Positions 48,827 to 59,142 of a DNA stretch of 64,000 nucleotides are shown here, in pieces. The position numbers and the translations under genes are program-made. Source of the stretch: Anisodus tanguticus (lineage: Eukaryota; Streptophyta; Magnoliopsida; Solanales; Solanaceae); NCBI GenBank assembly GCA_034509755.1, contig CM067543.1:51826653-51890652 (forward strand), read 5' to 3'. The notes under the pieces are model-generated. The model was given only the letters and a program-made list of their open reading frames with translations, ran no database searches and was not told the DNA's origin. The stretch's first letter is position 1; the number at the start of each line of letters is the position of its first letter.

Positions 48827-50941
48827 TGAAAGAATATACACGGAGGATCGTATATATTAACCGTGTAGAGTATATAGTTACTTATCATATTATTAGAATT
48901 TTATATATGTATAATTATGATAATAATCATTTATTAAAAAAAAGAAAGTAATTATGTATTAGAAAAAAATAGATTTAATTTTCATAATTATACATATATA
49001 ATACATTTTTTTCTAATACATGATTATTATCATAATTATACATCTTTTATAGGCACACCCAGGATTGGCAGCAACCTAGCCTACTTGGGCCACAACCTCA
49101 GCAGACCTACGCTTCTGCGGGCCCCACAACAACCCCAACCCACACGGATATCGAGGCAGCGATGCATATACTTAGATTAAATCCCCCGAATGCAAATTGG
49201 TACATGAACACTAGTGCTACTTCTCACTTGACGTCCGCATCATGTAATCTCTCTTCTTATTTCAATTTGAGCAAAAATCATGGCATAATTGTTAGTAATA
49301 GTAATTCAATTTCAATTCGTGGTTATGGTCATACAAATTTTTCTCCCCCGAACCCACCTTTAGCCTTGAAAAAATTCCTTCATGCTCCTTACTTAATAGT
49401 CACACAAATTTTTCTCCCCCGTACCCACCTTTAGCCTTGAAAAATTTCCTTCATGCTCCTCACTTAATTAAAAATTTGATGTCTGTTCAAAAATTTACAA
49501 CTGATAATTGAGTTTCTATTGACTTTGACCCTTTTGGATCTTCGGTGAAGGATTTCACGACGGAGATACATCTAATGCGATGTAATAGTCGGGGCGAGTT
49601 ATATCCCATCACCACCACCACCACAACCACCACTAATCAAGTCACACCGTCAACGTTTGCTGCTTTAGCACCTTCCTTGTGGCATGCACGTTTGGGTCAT
49701 CCTAGAGCGCATGTTCTTTCTCTCTTAAAAATAGTAATTTTATTGAGTGTGATAGTACGCATAGTACTGATGTTTGTCCTTCTTGTCCGCTTTGGAAACA
49801 TGTTAGATTACCATTTGTAGTCTCTAATTCTAGTACTTTGTTGCCATTTGATATTATTCATAGTGATTTGTGGACATCTCCCATTTTGAGCTCTTTGGGC
49901 CATCGTTACTATGTATTATTTTTGGATGATTATTCTAATTTTTTGTGGACTTTTCCGTTGTCTAAAAAGTCTCAAGTTTATTCCACATTCCTATCCTTGA
50001 TAGCATTCATCTGTACCCAATTTGAACGGGAAATTAAAAATATTCAATGTGATAATGGAAGAGAATCTGATAATGGCCGTTTAGGAAATGTTGTAATGTT
50101 AATGGCATATATTTTCGATTTTCGTGTCCTCATACGTCCTCACAAAATGGGAATGCCGAAAAAACAATTTGCACCATTAATAATATTATTCTAACATTAC
50201 TAGCCCATGCTTCCTTACCACCTTCATTTTGGCATCATATTACAAATGGCTACTTACCTTTTTAACATACTCCCTAACAAAGAATTAGCATACCAATCTC
50301 CACTCAAAATTCTTTATCACAAAAATCCGTCATATTCTCATCTTAGGGTGTTTGAGTGTTTATGCTATCCTCTATTTTCTTCTACTACAGTAAACAAACT
50401 ATAAGCCCGCTCTACCGCTTGTGTGTTTTTGGGTTATTCGTCTAATCATCGTGGTTATAAATATTATGATTTATCCTCTAATAAAATCATCATTAGTCAC
50501 CATGTAATTTTTGATGAAACCCAGTTTCTGTTTGCTAAGTTGCATAATTCTGTGTCTAATTCCTATAATTTTCTAGATGATGGGTTCTCAACATATGTGG
50601 TCCACCATTTGTTCCGAACCCCATCTCGGGATCTGGACCAGCAGCCATCGGCTGGCCTAGAACCTTCTCGTCAGGAATTCTAGCCAGCAGTCCCACTGCC
50701 TGCTGGCCCATACTCCACCCCTTTTCAGAATCTGTCAGCAGGCCCACTGTCTGCTGGCACAAATATACTCCCTCCCGGTCCAGCTTCTCGGCCAGTAGGC
50801 CCACTTCCTCGGTCCATCTCCGTTAGTTTAGCCCATCGGCCAGCAGCCCCACTGCATGCTGGCCAATCCCGAGACGTCCCTACACCTTCAATTCCGAGTC
50901 AAGGGCCCATTACTCGTAGCCAACGGGGTATCTTTAAACTA
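48827..50941 (+). mobile_element. Ty1/copia element Y, internally deleted
   Basis: It starts with about 220 bp of LTR (TGAAAGAATATACACGG...), whose end is folded back on itself near 48990-49046, then jumps over the leader and gag into the protease region. Protease (DTG replaced by N-T-S in 'MNTSATSHL', 49204), GAG-pre-integrase ('WHARLGHPR'), integrase core ('FDIIHSDLWTSPILSSLGHR') and linker follow in changing frames. It stops after 'SQRGIFKLK' at the duplication junction. Reverse transcriptase, RNase H and 3' LTR are absent. Confidence 0.85.
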
Positions 50942-52018
50942 AAATGATTTTTTCACCTTATTCTCATTGAATGCAGGGTGGAAAATAAATTTCCATTCAA
51001 ATACTAGTGTACTTTCTATTTTTTTTGTATGAATACACTATTATTTAAAATTTTCACATTAATATTCAGTGAAAATAACTACTCAAAATTTTTCAGTTCA
51101 AAGTCCACTAGGAAAATAGTACTAATGGCATTGGCAGTGACTTTACAATGGTATACTTTAAATCTACAGGATACCAATGTAATAGAAATGATTCTTTTAT
51201 ATTATAGATAGATAACAAATGGTCATAGTATGGAGCTAAAATCTTATTGAGAAGAGTTAAAATATGAAAAAGTAGATACATGAACAAGCTAAGAAACAAC
51301 ATAAGAGTATAAATTTTAATGTTTGTATTTTTCTACACAATACTGCAGGAGTAATTTTTTAGTGAGTGAGTATCAATTAAAATTCTTCTGGAAAAAAGTG
51401 GCTCCACCACTAATTCTTTTGTTGGACCTTCGGGTTCAAGCTAGAGTCCGGCTGACTCTGTCTTATTTAACTATTCAAATTTTAAAATTTATTAATCTGA
51501 TTAATTTGAACTCACGTCATAGAAATTTCACAATTTAATGCTCTCCCTAATAATAAAGATTTTATTATCAGGATTTAAACTCAATATTTTTCATTAAAAT
51601 TACTACTACGGAGTAATACTTTTATCGTTTTAATACATCCTTGAAAGTTGACGGTGAGTAATTATAAAAAGGCGCCCCAGGGGCACAAGCGAGTTGGTAA
51701 GTGATAAGGTGATTGGGGTACAACCATTCCGACATCGCGGGTTCGAATCCGTGTGGTGACAGTCTTTGCTGAAATATTGCAAGGGTTGTTGCTGGGTTCG
51801 TGTCCCGTTGGTCCTCTCCCTTGCAGGGCTGCCACTCGCGCATATCCCTCGATTTACATCCCACTTGGCCAAGGATCTCTGATACAGGTGGAGGATTTCG
51901 CCTTCCCAAAGTAATTATAAAAAGACTGCATGGATTGGACATTCCATGACTTTTTTTATTTATTTAAAGGAGGACATTCCATGACTTAAAGCATGCGCCA
52001 GACCCTCTTATTTGGCCG
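50942..52018. repeat. Tandem duplication, second copy of flanking DNA
   Basis: Its start is joined to the linker of element Y by a short microhomology (AAATGAT). It is longer than the first copy by the SINE plus one target duplication (253 bp). Confidence 0.88.
51672..51909 (+). mobile_element. tRNA-derived SINE with 15-bp target duplication
   Basis: The 238-bp body has a polymerase III A-box-like 'gcgagttggtaag' and a perfect B box GGTTCGAATCC about 40 bp later (near 51742). It is flanked by 'agtaattataaaaag' at 51657-51671 and 51910-51924. The unoccupied target is preserved at 48720-48734 in the other duplicate. Confidence 0.9.
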
Positions 52019-53825
52019 TGAAAGAATATACAAGAGGATCGTATATATTAGCCGTGTAAAGTATATATTTACTTACCATATTATTAGAATTTTTATATAT
52101 GTATAATTATGATAATAATTATGTATTAGAAAAAGGAAGTAGTTATGTATTAGGAAAATATAGATTTAATTTTCATAATTAAATATTATATATTATGTAT
52201 ATAAACCTTTTCATTAATAAAAATAATAAAAAGATTATTCTCTTTCATGGTATCGTCAGTCTAGGGCAAACTTTTCCTTCTCCAAATATTCTCACCTTCC
52301 GCCGCCCTACTCAACTAATCGACCGACCCCCTCCCCATTTTTTTTTCCAAAATCTTAATTTTCCTCTTGTTCTTTCATCATGTCTACAACAAAGAACACA
52401 TTTCATCCTGCCCTTGCAGTCTCCAATATCAAGAACATCCCTATTGTTCTTGAGATGGAAAACGTCAAATACGCGACGTTGGTAGAACTATTTAAAATTC
52501 ACGCAAGGTCTAATAGAGTCCTCCATCACATCGTTGAACCTGCAAAAGGCAAGGAAAATGTGCCTACCACTGATGATGAAATAGAGTTGTGGGCAACTCT
52601 TGATGCTACATTGCTCCAATGGATTTATTCCACCATCTCTACGGACCTCTTACAGACTATTATCGAACCCGACGTCACGACTATGGAAGCTTGGAACAGG
52701 TTGCGTGATATATTCCAAGATAACAAAACTTCCCGTGCCGTGACCCTTGAGCAGGAATTCTCCCACATTAATAAGGAGGATTTTCCGAATGTGTTAGCCT
52801 AATGTCAAAGGCTCAAGGAGTTTTCGGATCAACTCAAGAATGTTGGCGTACCCGTCACTAATGATCGTCTAGTTCTTCAGATGGTTACATGCTTCGTCAA
52901 AGCAATCCTCTCCCACCGTTCTACCATGCACGTTCCATGTTCACCTTATAAGAAACGGGATTGGCTAAAAAGGCAGCAGCCGGAGCTAATTCTGTCATGA
53001 TGGTGGCCACATCACATGACACCGATGACCCTCACTCATTTTCGGCAAATTCGAGCCAAAATCGTAATAATGGCGGCGGCAAAAATGGCCAAAATCAGAA
53101 AAATGGTGGCAAAAACCGCGATGACGACAATGATGGCAGTGACATATGACGAGGTGGCGGCAGTGGTCAGCCTGGGCCGCAGCCCCATTAGCCGCAACCT
53201 TGAGCCAGTGGACCATGACTGTGGGTTTGGGATAGTGGGCAGTGGCCCAATGCTACCTATCCGGCTCCTCCCTTTTGGGCCAGGCCCAACAGTAGCGTCC
53301 AACAGCTAGCGGCGGCCCAAAATAGGCTGACCCAGGCTTGGCAGCAGCCTGGCCTACTTGGGCCACGGCCTCAGTAGGCCTACGCTGCAACTGCGAGCCC
53401 CACAACAACCCCGACCCACATTGATATCGAGGCAGCGATGCATATACATAGATTAAATTCCCCGGATGCAAAATGATACATGAACACTGGTGCTACTTCT
53501 CACATGACGTCCGCATCAGGTAATCTCTCGTCTTATTTCAATTTGAGCAAAAATCGTGGCATAATTGTTGGTAATGGTAATTCAATTCCAATTCGTGGTT
53601 ATGGTCACACAATTTTTTCTCCCCCGAACCCACCTTTAGCCTTGAAAAATGTCCTTCATGCTCCTCACTTAATTAAAAACTTGGTGTCTGTTCAAAAATT
53701 TACAACTGATAATTGAGTTTCTATTGACTTTGACCCTTTTGGATTTTCGGTGAAGGATTTCACAACAGAGATACCTCTAATGCGATGTAATAGTAGGGGC
53801 AAGCTATATCCCATCACCACCACAA
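52019..53825 (+). mobile_element. Ty1/copia element X, left part (5' LTR, gag, protease)
   Basis: 5' LTR 52019-52247 (229 bp, TGAAAG...TCTTTCA), a primer-binding site TGGTATCGTCAG at 52248, leader, and gag from the ATG at 52380 ('NTFHPALAVSNIKNIP'), interrupted by a TAA near 52800. A Gly/Asn-rich tail follows, then a protease region with DTG read as N-T-G ('MNTGATSHM', 53480). Homology to the family stops abruptly after 'cccatcaccaccacaacc'; the rest of the element is found inverted at 55305-58203. Confidence 0.88.
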
Positions 53826-53914
53826 CCGACGGTATGTGGGAGGAAGAAAAGTTGGCTGACGGGTTAGGTGTAAAATTATTAGGGTGAGATCTTTTCCCTA
53901 ATCTTCTGATACCA

Positions 53915-54152
53915 TGTAAGAATATTTTCCTCAATATTCATCTTCCAACAATGTGGTAATTATAACGCTAATACAACCTTATCTTAGGCTACAATTAGGC
54001 TACTATTATGATATGATTAGGCTAAGATCATGCCATCTAATCTACCTACATTATGATATGATTAGGCTAGGTTAATGCTAATCTACCTACCATATATATA
54101 TGATTCTAAAATCAATTATTAATTACAATATTAATTAACAATTATTCTATCA
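53915..54152 (-). mobile_element. 5' LTR of element D (inverted)
   Basis: 238 bp, TGATAGAATAATTG...ATTCTTACA on the minus strand, followed by a primer-binding site TGGTATCAG and leader running down to 53826. By-eye comparison with the 3' LTR at 62524-62761 gives roughly 17 differences (about 7%). It is preceded (minus strand) by ATTAA, the same as follows the 3' LTR. Confidence 0.88.
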
Positions 54153-55058
54153 TTAATTTCTCGTGATTTTCAAGAACATGCAATATGTTTAAAAAAAATT
54201 AGTAATAAAATGTATATTTTCAATAGTATATTGTTTTAACAAAAATATTATCATTGATATGAGCTAAACGCACAACATGCGTGCCAAAAACTAGTATGAC
54301 AGATGAAGCTAGGGTTTCCTTTAATTTGTTCGGTGTTCGGGGAGATCGATCCCTCGCACCAATTATAAGATGAAAGTTTACTTATGGAAGGAATTACTAT
54401 CCCATTATTACCAAAAACTAATTGTCTAGTATTTCAGGTGAAATGTTGTTTTTCATTCACAAATTTTTAATTTCACTAAAAAAAAAACAAATTCAGCTTC
54501 ATATATATACTCTTCCTTTTTTTAAAATTTCAAGTCAAATATTGTCCAAACGCCTATCTTCTCTTAGTCACGGGGATTGATCAAAAGAAGAAGAAGAAAA
54601 AATAGACCAATGGTCTGCTAGCCAAGTGGTTGATTAGATATACAATAACATCTTTGTTTCTTTTCACGAGATGGCATTTTCACGTTTTGATTTATTTTGA
54701 TGCTTTGAAGGATGGGGCAAATAAACTATGGTTATTCAGTCTACCACTTCATAATAAAACGAGCCAAGGTAAGTTAAATTGAACAATAAGATCGATTGAG
54801 ATGAAATTTGATTAATTAGCACAATCGAATCGAGATCGTGAATTATTAATCATGCACTTTGAGTAGAAATGGATAATTCACTTGTAGCAATCTTAAATAG
54901 TAGGAGTACGTCCATTCTTTCATTTAGTGATGTTTATGCATCAAATCGGTCATTTAGATGAGTGGTGACACTGCAGGAGAGGAGCTAGCTAGGTAGGCTC
55001 CAGGGGTTCATCTGTATCCACTCGATAAAAAACTATATTATATATATATAAGTTTAAT

Positions 55059-55108
<50 letters not shown>

Positions 55109-55304
55109 TGTTGAATTCTCTTAACTTTTTTCGTGTATTTATTTCTTTATATTTTTTAACCATCTAGGTGAAAATCCTGACTCCGCCACTGGTGACAAAT
55201 GAGGACCAATCTTGAAGAAGCACTATCTTATTTAGGCATAATATATAGCTAGTTTATCTCGATTTTGAGGTCAAATTTTTGTAATACACTTTTTAAATAC
55301 GACG
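54153..55304. other. Spacer between elements, inside the inversion
   Basis: Non-coding host DNA that would lie between X and D if the inversion were undone. AT-rich, with a long TA microsatellite. 54960-55190 includes a 'ctccaggggttcat...gaaaatcctgactccgccac' stretch resembling a dispersed repeat, not classified further. Confidence 0.5.
55064..55105. repeat. (TA)n microsatellite
   Basis: About 20 uninterrupted TA units. Length is likely variable between individuals. Confidence 0.95.
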
Positions 55305-58203
55305 TGAAAGAGAATAATCCCTTGATTATTTTCATTAATGAAAATGTTTATATATATGATATACAATATTTAATTATGAAAATTAAATCTACCTTTTCCT
55401 AATACATGACTACTTCCTTTTCCTAATACAAAACTACTACCATAATTATACATGTACAAGAATTCTAATAATATGGTAAGTAACTATATACTTTACACTG
55501 CCATATACACGGTCCTCCGTGTATATTCTTTCACACCCCCGTAGTTATAGCGGGCGGTTGTCGTACGCTGAGACTGTTCCTAAAATTTTCAAACAGAACT
55601 AAGGGAAGACCCTTAGTAAATATATCAGTAATTTGATACCGTGAAGGGACATGCAAGACACGTACTTGTCCACGAGCTACCTTTTCGCGAACAAAGTGAA
55701 TATCCATCTCGATATGTTTAGTGCGCTGATATTGGACCGGATTCCCAGAGAGATAGACCACACTAACATTATCGCAGTAGACCAAAGTAGCTTTCTGATT
55801 AGGAAAGTGAAGCTCTAATAGGAGATTACGCAGCCAACAGGACTCAGACACCACATTGGCTACCCCTCGATACTCGGCCTCTGCACTGGATCGCGATAAA
55901 GTAGCTTGGCATTTAGCCGACCAAGAGACCAAGTTATCACCAAGAAACATACAATAACCAGATGTCGAACGTCTGGTATCTGGACATCTACCCCAATCAA
56001 CATTTGTATAAGACACGAGAGTAGATACGGAGGATGGATATAAGTGCAAACCATAAGTGTCCTGAATGTAACGGACAGTGCGTTTGAGAGCATGCATGTG
56101 CTCGTCCCTCGGATCATGCATAAATAAATACACATGTTGCACTGCATAAGTAATAACGGGCCTCGTGAATGTAAGATACTGAAGAGCCCATGCAAGACTG
56201 CGACAGTGGGAGGGATCCTCGTAAGGTGTGCTAGAATTAGCACTCAGCTTCGGTTTGGTGTCAACCGGAGTAGGAGAGGACTTACAGGATGACATGCCAT
56301 CACGTTCAATAATCTCAGCAGCATACTTCCTCTGGGATAGAAATAGACCACCTGCATGACGAGTTACAACTATACCAAAAAAATAACTCAAAGGCCCCAA
56401 GTCTTTCATAGCAAATTCAGAGCTGAGAAGATACATGATAGACTTGTGCAGTATATCAGAAGAGGCAGTCAATATAATATCGTCCACATATAACAGAATG
56501 TATGCTAGAGAAGTACCACGATGATAGATGAACAGAGAATTATCAAACATGCTATGAGAAAACTCAATAGTAGACACATAATCTGCAAATATTTTATACC
56601 ATGCATGAGGGGCATGTTTTAGCACATGCAATGTCTTCTTCAGCAAACAGACATGGCTAGGATGATTGGGGTCCCTGAAACCCAAGGGTTGATACATGTA
56701 TACCGTTTTCTTGAGATCACCGTGTAATAAAGCATTTTTCACATCCAGCTGATGAATGGGCCATGCTTTTGAGAGAGCCAGACTGAGAACAGTGCGAATG
56801 ATTTCCGATTTGACCACCGGACTAAATGTCTCTCTACAATCCACGTCAACCTTTTGAGTTTTGTCATCACCTACAAGACGGGCCTTACGCCTCTCAAAAC
56901 AACCGTCAATTTTTTTTATGAGTAAAAATCCACATAGAACGAATCACATTAACAACAGGCGGATGGGGCACCAACTCCAAAGTCTTATTTTCAAGAAGAG
57001 CATTATATTCATCATCCATGGCCATTTTTCAATTCAGGTCATACTGGCCGAGAAGCTGGACCGGGAGGGAGTATATTTGGGCCGACGAGCGATGGGACCG
57101 GCAGCGCGATTCGAAGAGGACGGAGTATGGGCCAGCAGGTAGTAGGACTGCTGGCTAGAATTCCTGACGGGAAGTTTCTGGGCCAGCCGGTGGCTACTGG
57201 TCCAGATCCTGAGATGGGGTTCGGAACAAATGGTGGACCTCATATGGTGAGAACCCATCATCTAGAAAATTATAGAAATTAAACACAGAATTATGCAACT
57301 TAGCAAATAGAAACTGAGTTTCATAAAAAATTACATGGCGACTAATGATGATTTTATTAGAGAATAAATCATAACATTTTTAACCATGATGATTAGACGA
57401 ATAACCCAAAAACATACAAGCGGTAGAACGGGTTTGTAGTTTGTTTACTGTAGTAGAGGGAAATAGAGGATAGCATAAACACCCTAAGATGAGAATATGA
57501 TGAATCTTTGTAATAAAGAATTTTGAGTGGAGATTGGTATGCTAATCCTTTGTTAGGGAGTATGTTAAGAAGGTAAGTAGCCATTTGTAATATGATGCCA
57601 AAGTGAAGGTGGTAAGGAAGCATGGGCTAGTAATGTTCGAATAATATTATTAATGGTGCAAAAAAAAAATTCGGCTTTCCCATTTTGTGAGGACGTTTGA
57701 GGACAGGAAAATCAAAAATATATGTCATTAACATTACAAAATTCCCTAAACGGCCCATTATCAAATTCCCTTCCATTATCACACTGAATATTTTTAATTT
57801 TCCGTTCAAATTGGGTACGGATGAATGCCCTCAATGATAGGAATGTGGAATAAACTTGAGACTTTTTAGTCAACGGAAAGGTCCACAAAAAATTAGAATA
57901 ATCATAAAAAAATAATACATAGTAACGATGGCCCAAAGAGCTCAAAACGGGAGATGTCCATAAATCACTATGAATAATATCAAATGGCAACAAAATATTA
58001 GAATTAGAGACTACAAAGGGTAATCTAACATATTTCCAAAGCGGATAAGAAGGACAAACATCAGTACTATGCCTACTATTACACTCAATAAAATTACTAT
58101 TTTAAGAGAGGAAAGAACAGACGCTCCCGGATGACCCAAACGCGCATGCCACAAGGAAGGTGCTAAAACGACAAACATTGACTGTGTGACTTGATTAGTG
58201 GTG
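55305..58203 (-). mobile_element. Ty1/copia element X, right part (integrase to 3' LTR), inverted
   Basis: On the minus strand it resumes at the CAC repeat where X's left part stops. GAG-pre-integrase ('WHARLGHPGASVLSSL'), integrase ('FDIIHSDLWTSPVLSSLGHR'), a linker with a large deletion, reverse transcriptase, RNase H and 3' LTR (55305-55533, 229 bp) follow. The LTR's first TGA doubles as the stop codon of pol, and 'acgggggtg' before it is the polypurine tract. Flanks of X do not match (GGCCG against CGTCG), see findings. Confidence 0.87.
55531..56844 (-). CDS. Reverse transcriptase / RNase H part of copia X pol
   Basis: A 437-codon open frame, the longest in the copia block. It contains the RT palm motif 'LLYVDDIILTAS' (around residue 120), 'SYFFGIVVTRHAGGLFLSQRKYA', the RNase H region ('DTRRSTSGYCMFLGDNLVSW', 'SRSSAEAEYRGVANV') and the C-terminal 'HVPSRYQITDIFTKGLP'. 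The N-terminal RT fingers are missing (upstream frame broken at 56845), and several usually fixed residues have changed ('LDVKNALLHGDL'). It is a relic, open by chance, not a host gene. Confidence 0.85.
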   Translation of the reverse strand: MDCRETFSPVVKSEIIRTVLSLALSKAWPIHQLDVKNALLHGDLKKTVYMYQPLGFRDPNHPSHVCLLKKTLHVLKHAPHAWYKIFADYVSTIEFSHSMFDNSLFIYHRGTSLAYILLYVDDIILTASSDILHKSIMYLLSSEFAMKDLGPLSYFFGIVVTRHAGGLFLSQRKYAAEIIERDGMSSCKSSPTPVDTKPKLSANSSTPYEDPSHCRSLAWALQYLTFTRPVITYAVQHVYLFMHDPRDEHMHALKRTVRYIQDTYGLHLYPSSVSTLVSYTNVDWGRCPDTRRSTSGYCMFLGDNLVSWSAKCQATLSRSSAEAEYRGVANVVSESCWLRNLLLELHFPNQKATLVYCDNVSVVYLSGNPVQYQRTKHIEMDIHFVREKVARGQVRVLHVPSRYQITDIFTKGLPLVLFENFRNSLSVRQPPAITTGV

Positions 58204-58254
58204 GTGGCCAACCCTAATAATTTTCTATTGTTTTTCTCCTTTTTCCGGTCAACA

Positions 58255-59142
58255 ATGTCTGACTCTAAATCCACATTTCATTCCGCTCTTGCCGTTTCCA
58301 ACATCAAAACTCATATTTCCATCACTCTTGAGATGGAAAATGTTCATTACGCAACTTGGGCAGAACTCTTTAAAATTTGTTGCCGCTCTCACCGGGTTAT
58401 TCATCACATAATCCCACCAGAAAAAGGCAAGGAAAAGGTGTTAAATACCGATGATGAAAAAGAACTATGGCTCACACTTGGTGCGACGGTTCTTTCACGG
58501 ATTTATGCAATAATTTCTAGCGATTTGTTGCACACAATAATGGAACCCGACTCCATTACGGACATGACGGATTTCTCGAGTGCATCCGCTTATTGTCAAC
58601 GCCTCAAAGTTTTATCGGATCAACTCAAGAACGTTGGTTCGCCGGTACAAATAATCGGTTGGTTTTACAACTGGTTTCCGGCCTTATCGACGCGTATAGT
58701 GGCGTGTGAACGCTCATCTGACAAAGCAATCCTCTATCATTTTTTTACCAAGTCCGCTTTATGCTTATTCTTGAAGAGGCGGGGTTTGCCAAAAAGGCCA
58801 CAACCGTCTCAAATTCCATGGTTGCCGCCTCAACCAATGAAGTTACTACACATTTTTAACCTATACCACAAAATAGGGGACAAAAAAGGTGAAATGATGA
58901 CAAAAATCGGGGTGGTAGTCACAATAATGACAAAGGTGGAGGCCACCGGAATTCTGGCGACGGCAGAAATAAAGGCAGTGGCGGCGGACATGGCGACCAA
59001 CAAGCAAATTTCGGCCAACAGTGGCAGGCCCATGCCCAGTGGGGGGCGGACCACCACAGTGGGCATGGCAGTGGCCTTGGGCTCTGCCACCATGCCCATT
59101 TCCTATAGGAAATTGGGCCAGGCCCAGTCCAAGGCAAACTAG
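58255..59142 (+). CDS. gag of copia element D (relic)
   Basis: The frame opens 'MSDSKSTFHSALAVSNIKTH' and carries the UBN2-type gag signature ('LEMENVHYATWAELFKI', 'SAYCQRLKVLSDQLKNVG'). The CCHC knuckle is not evident; instead the C-terminus runs through a Met/Thr/Ala-rich frame that looks shifted. It forms virus-like particles in active elements of this type; this copy is internally deleted and cannot be assumed functional. Confidence 0.75.
   Translation: MSDSKSTFHSALAVSNIKTHISITLEMENVHYATWAELFKICCRSHRVIHHIIPPEKGKEKVLNTDDEKELWLTLGATVLSRIYAIISSDLLHTIMEPDSITDMTDFSSASAYCQRLKVLSDQLKNVGSPVQIIGWFYNWFPALSTRIVACERSSDKAILYHFFTKSALCLFLKRRGLPKRPQPSQIPWLPPQPMKLLHIFNLYHKIGDKKGEMMTKIGVVVTIMTKVEATGILATAEIKAVAADMATNKQISANSGRPMPSGGRTTTVGMAVALGSATMPISYRKLGQAQSKAN

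Larger units (their letters stand above)
53826..58205. other. 4.4-kb inverted segment joining two copia elements
   Basis: Left of it X runs forward; inside it lie D's leader and 5' LTR (reversed), a 1.15-kb spacer and the right part of X (reversed); to the right D runs forward. Reversing the segment joins X at its His/Thr-coding CAC repeat and D within its leader, giving two contiguous elements. LTR pairs are length-matched, and D gains identical ATTAA flanks. Breakpoints are placed to within a few bases. Confidence 0.85.

Noticed and set aside
51742..51752. GGTTCGAATCC resembling a tRNA T-loop, possible tRNA gene
   Set aside because: No cloverleaf acceptor stem or anticodon arm can be formed; the 15-bp target duplication and empty site show it is a SINE.
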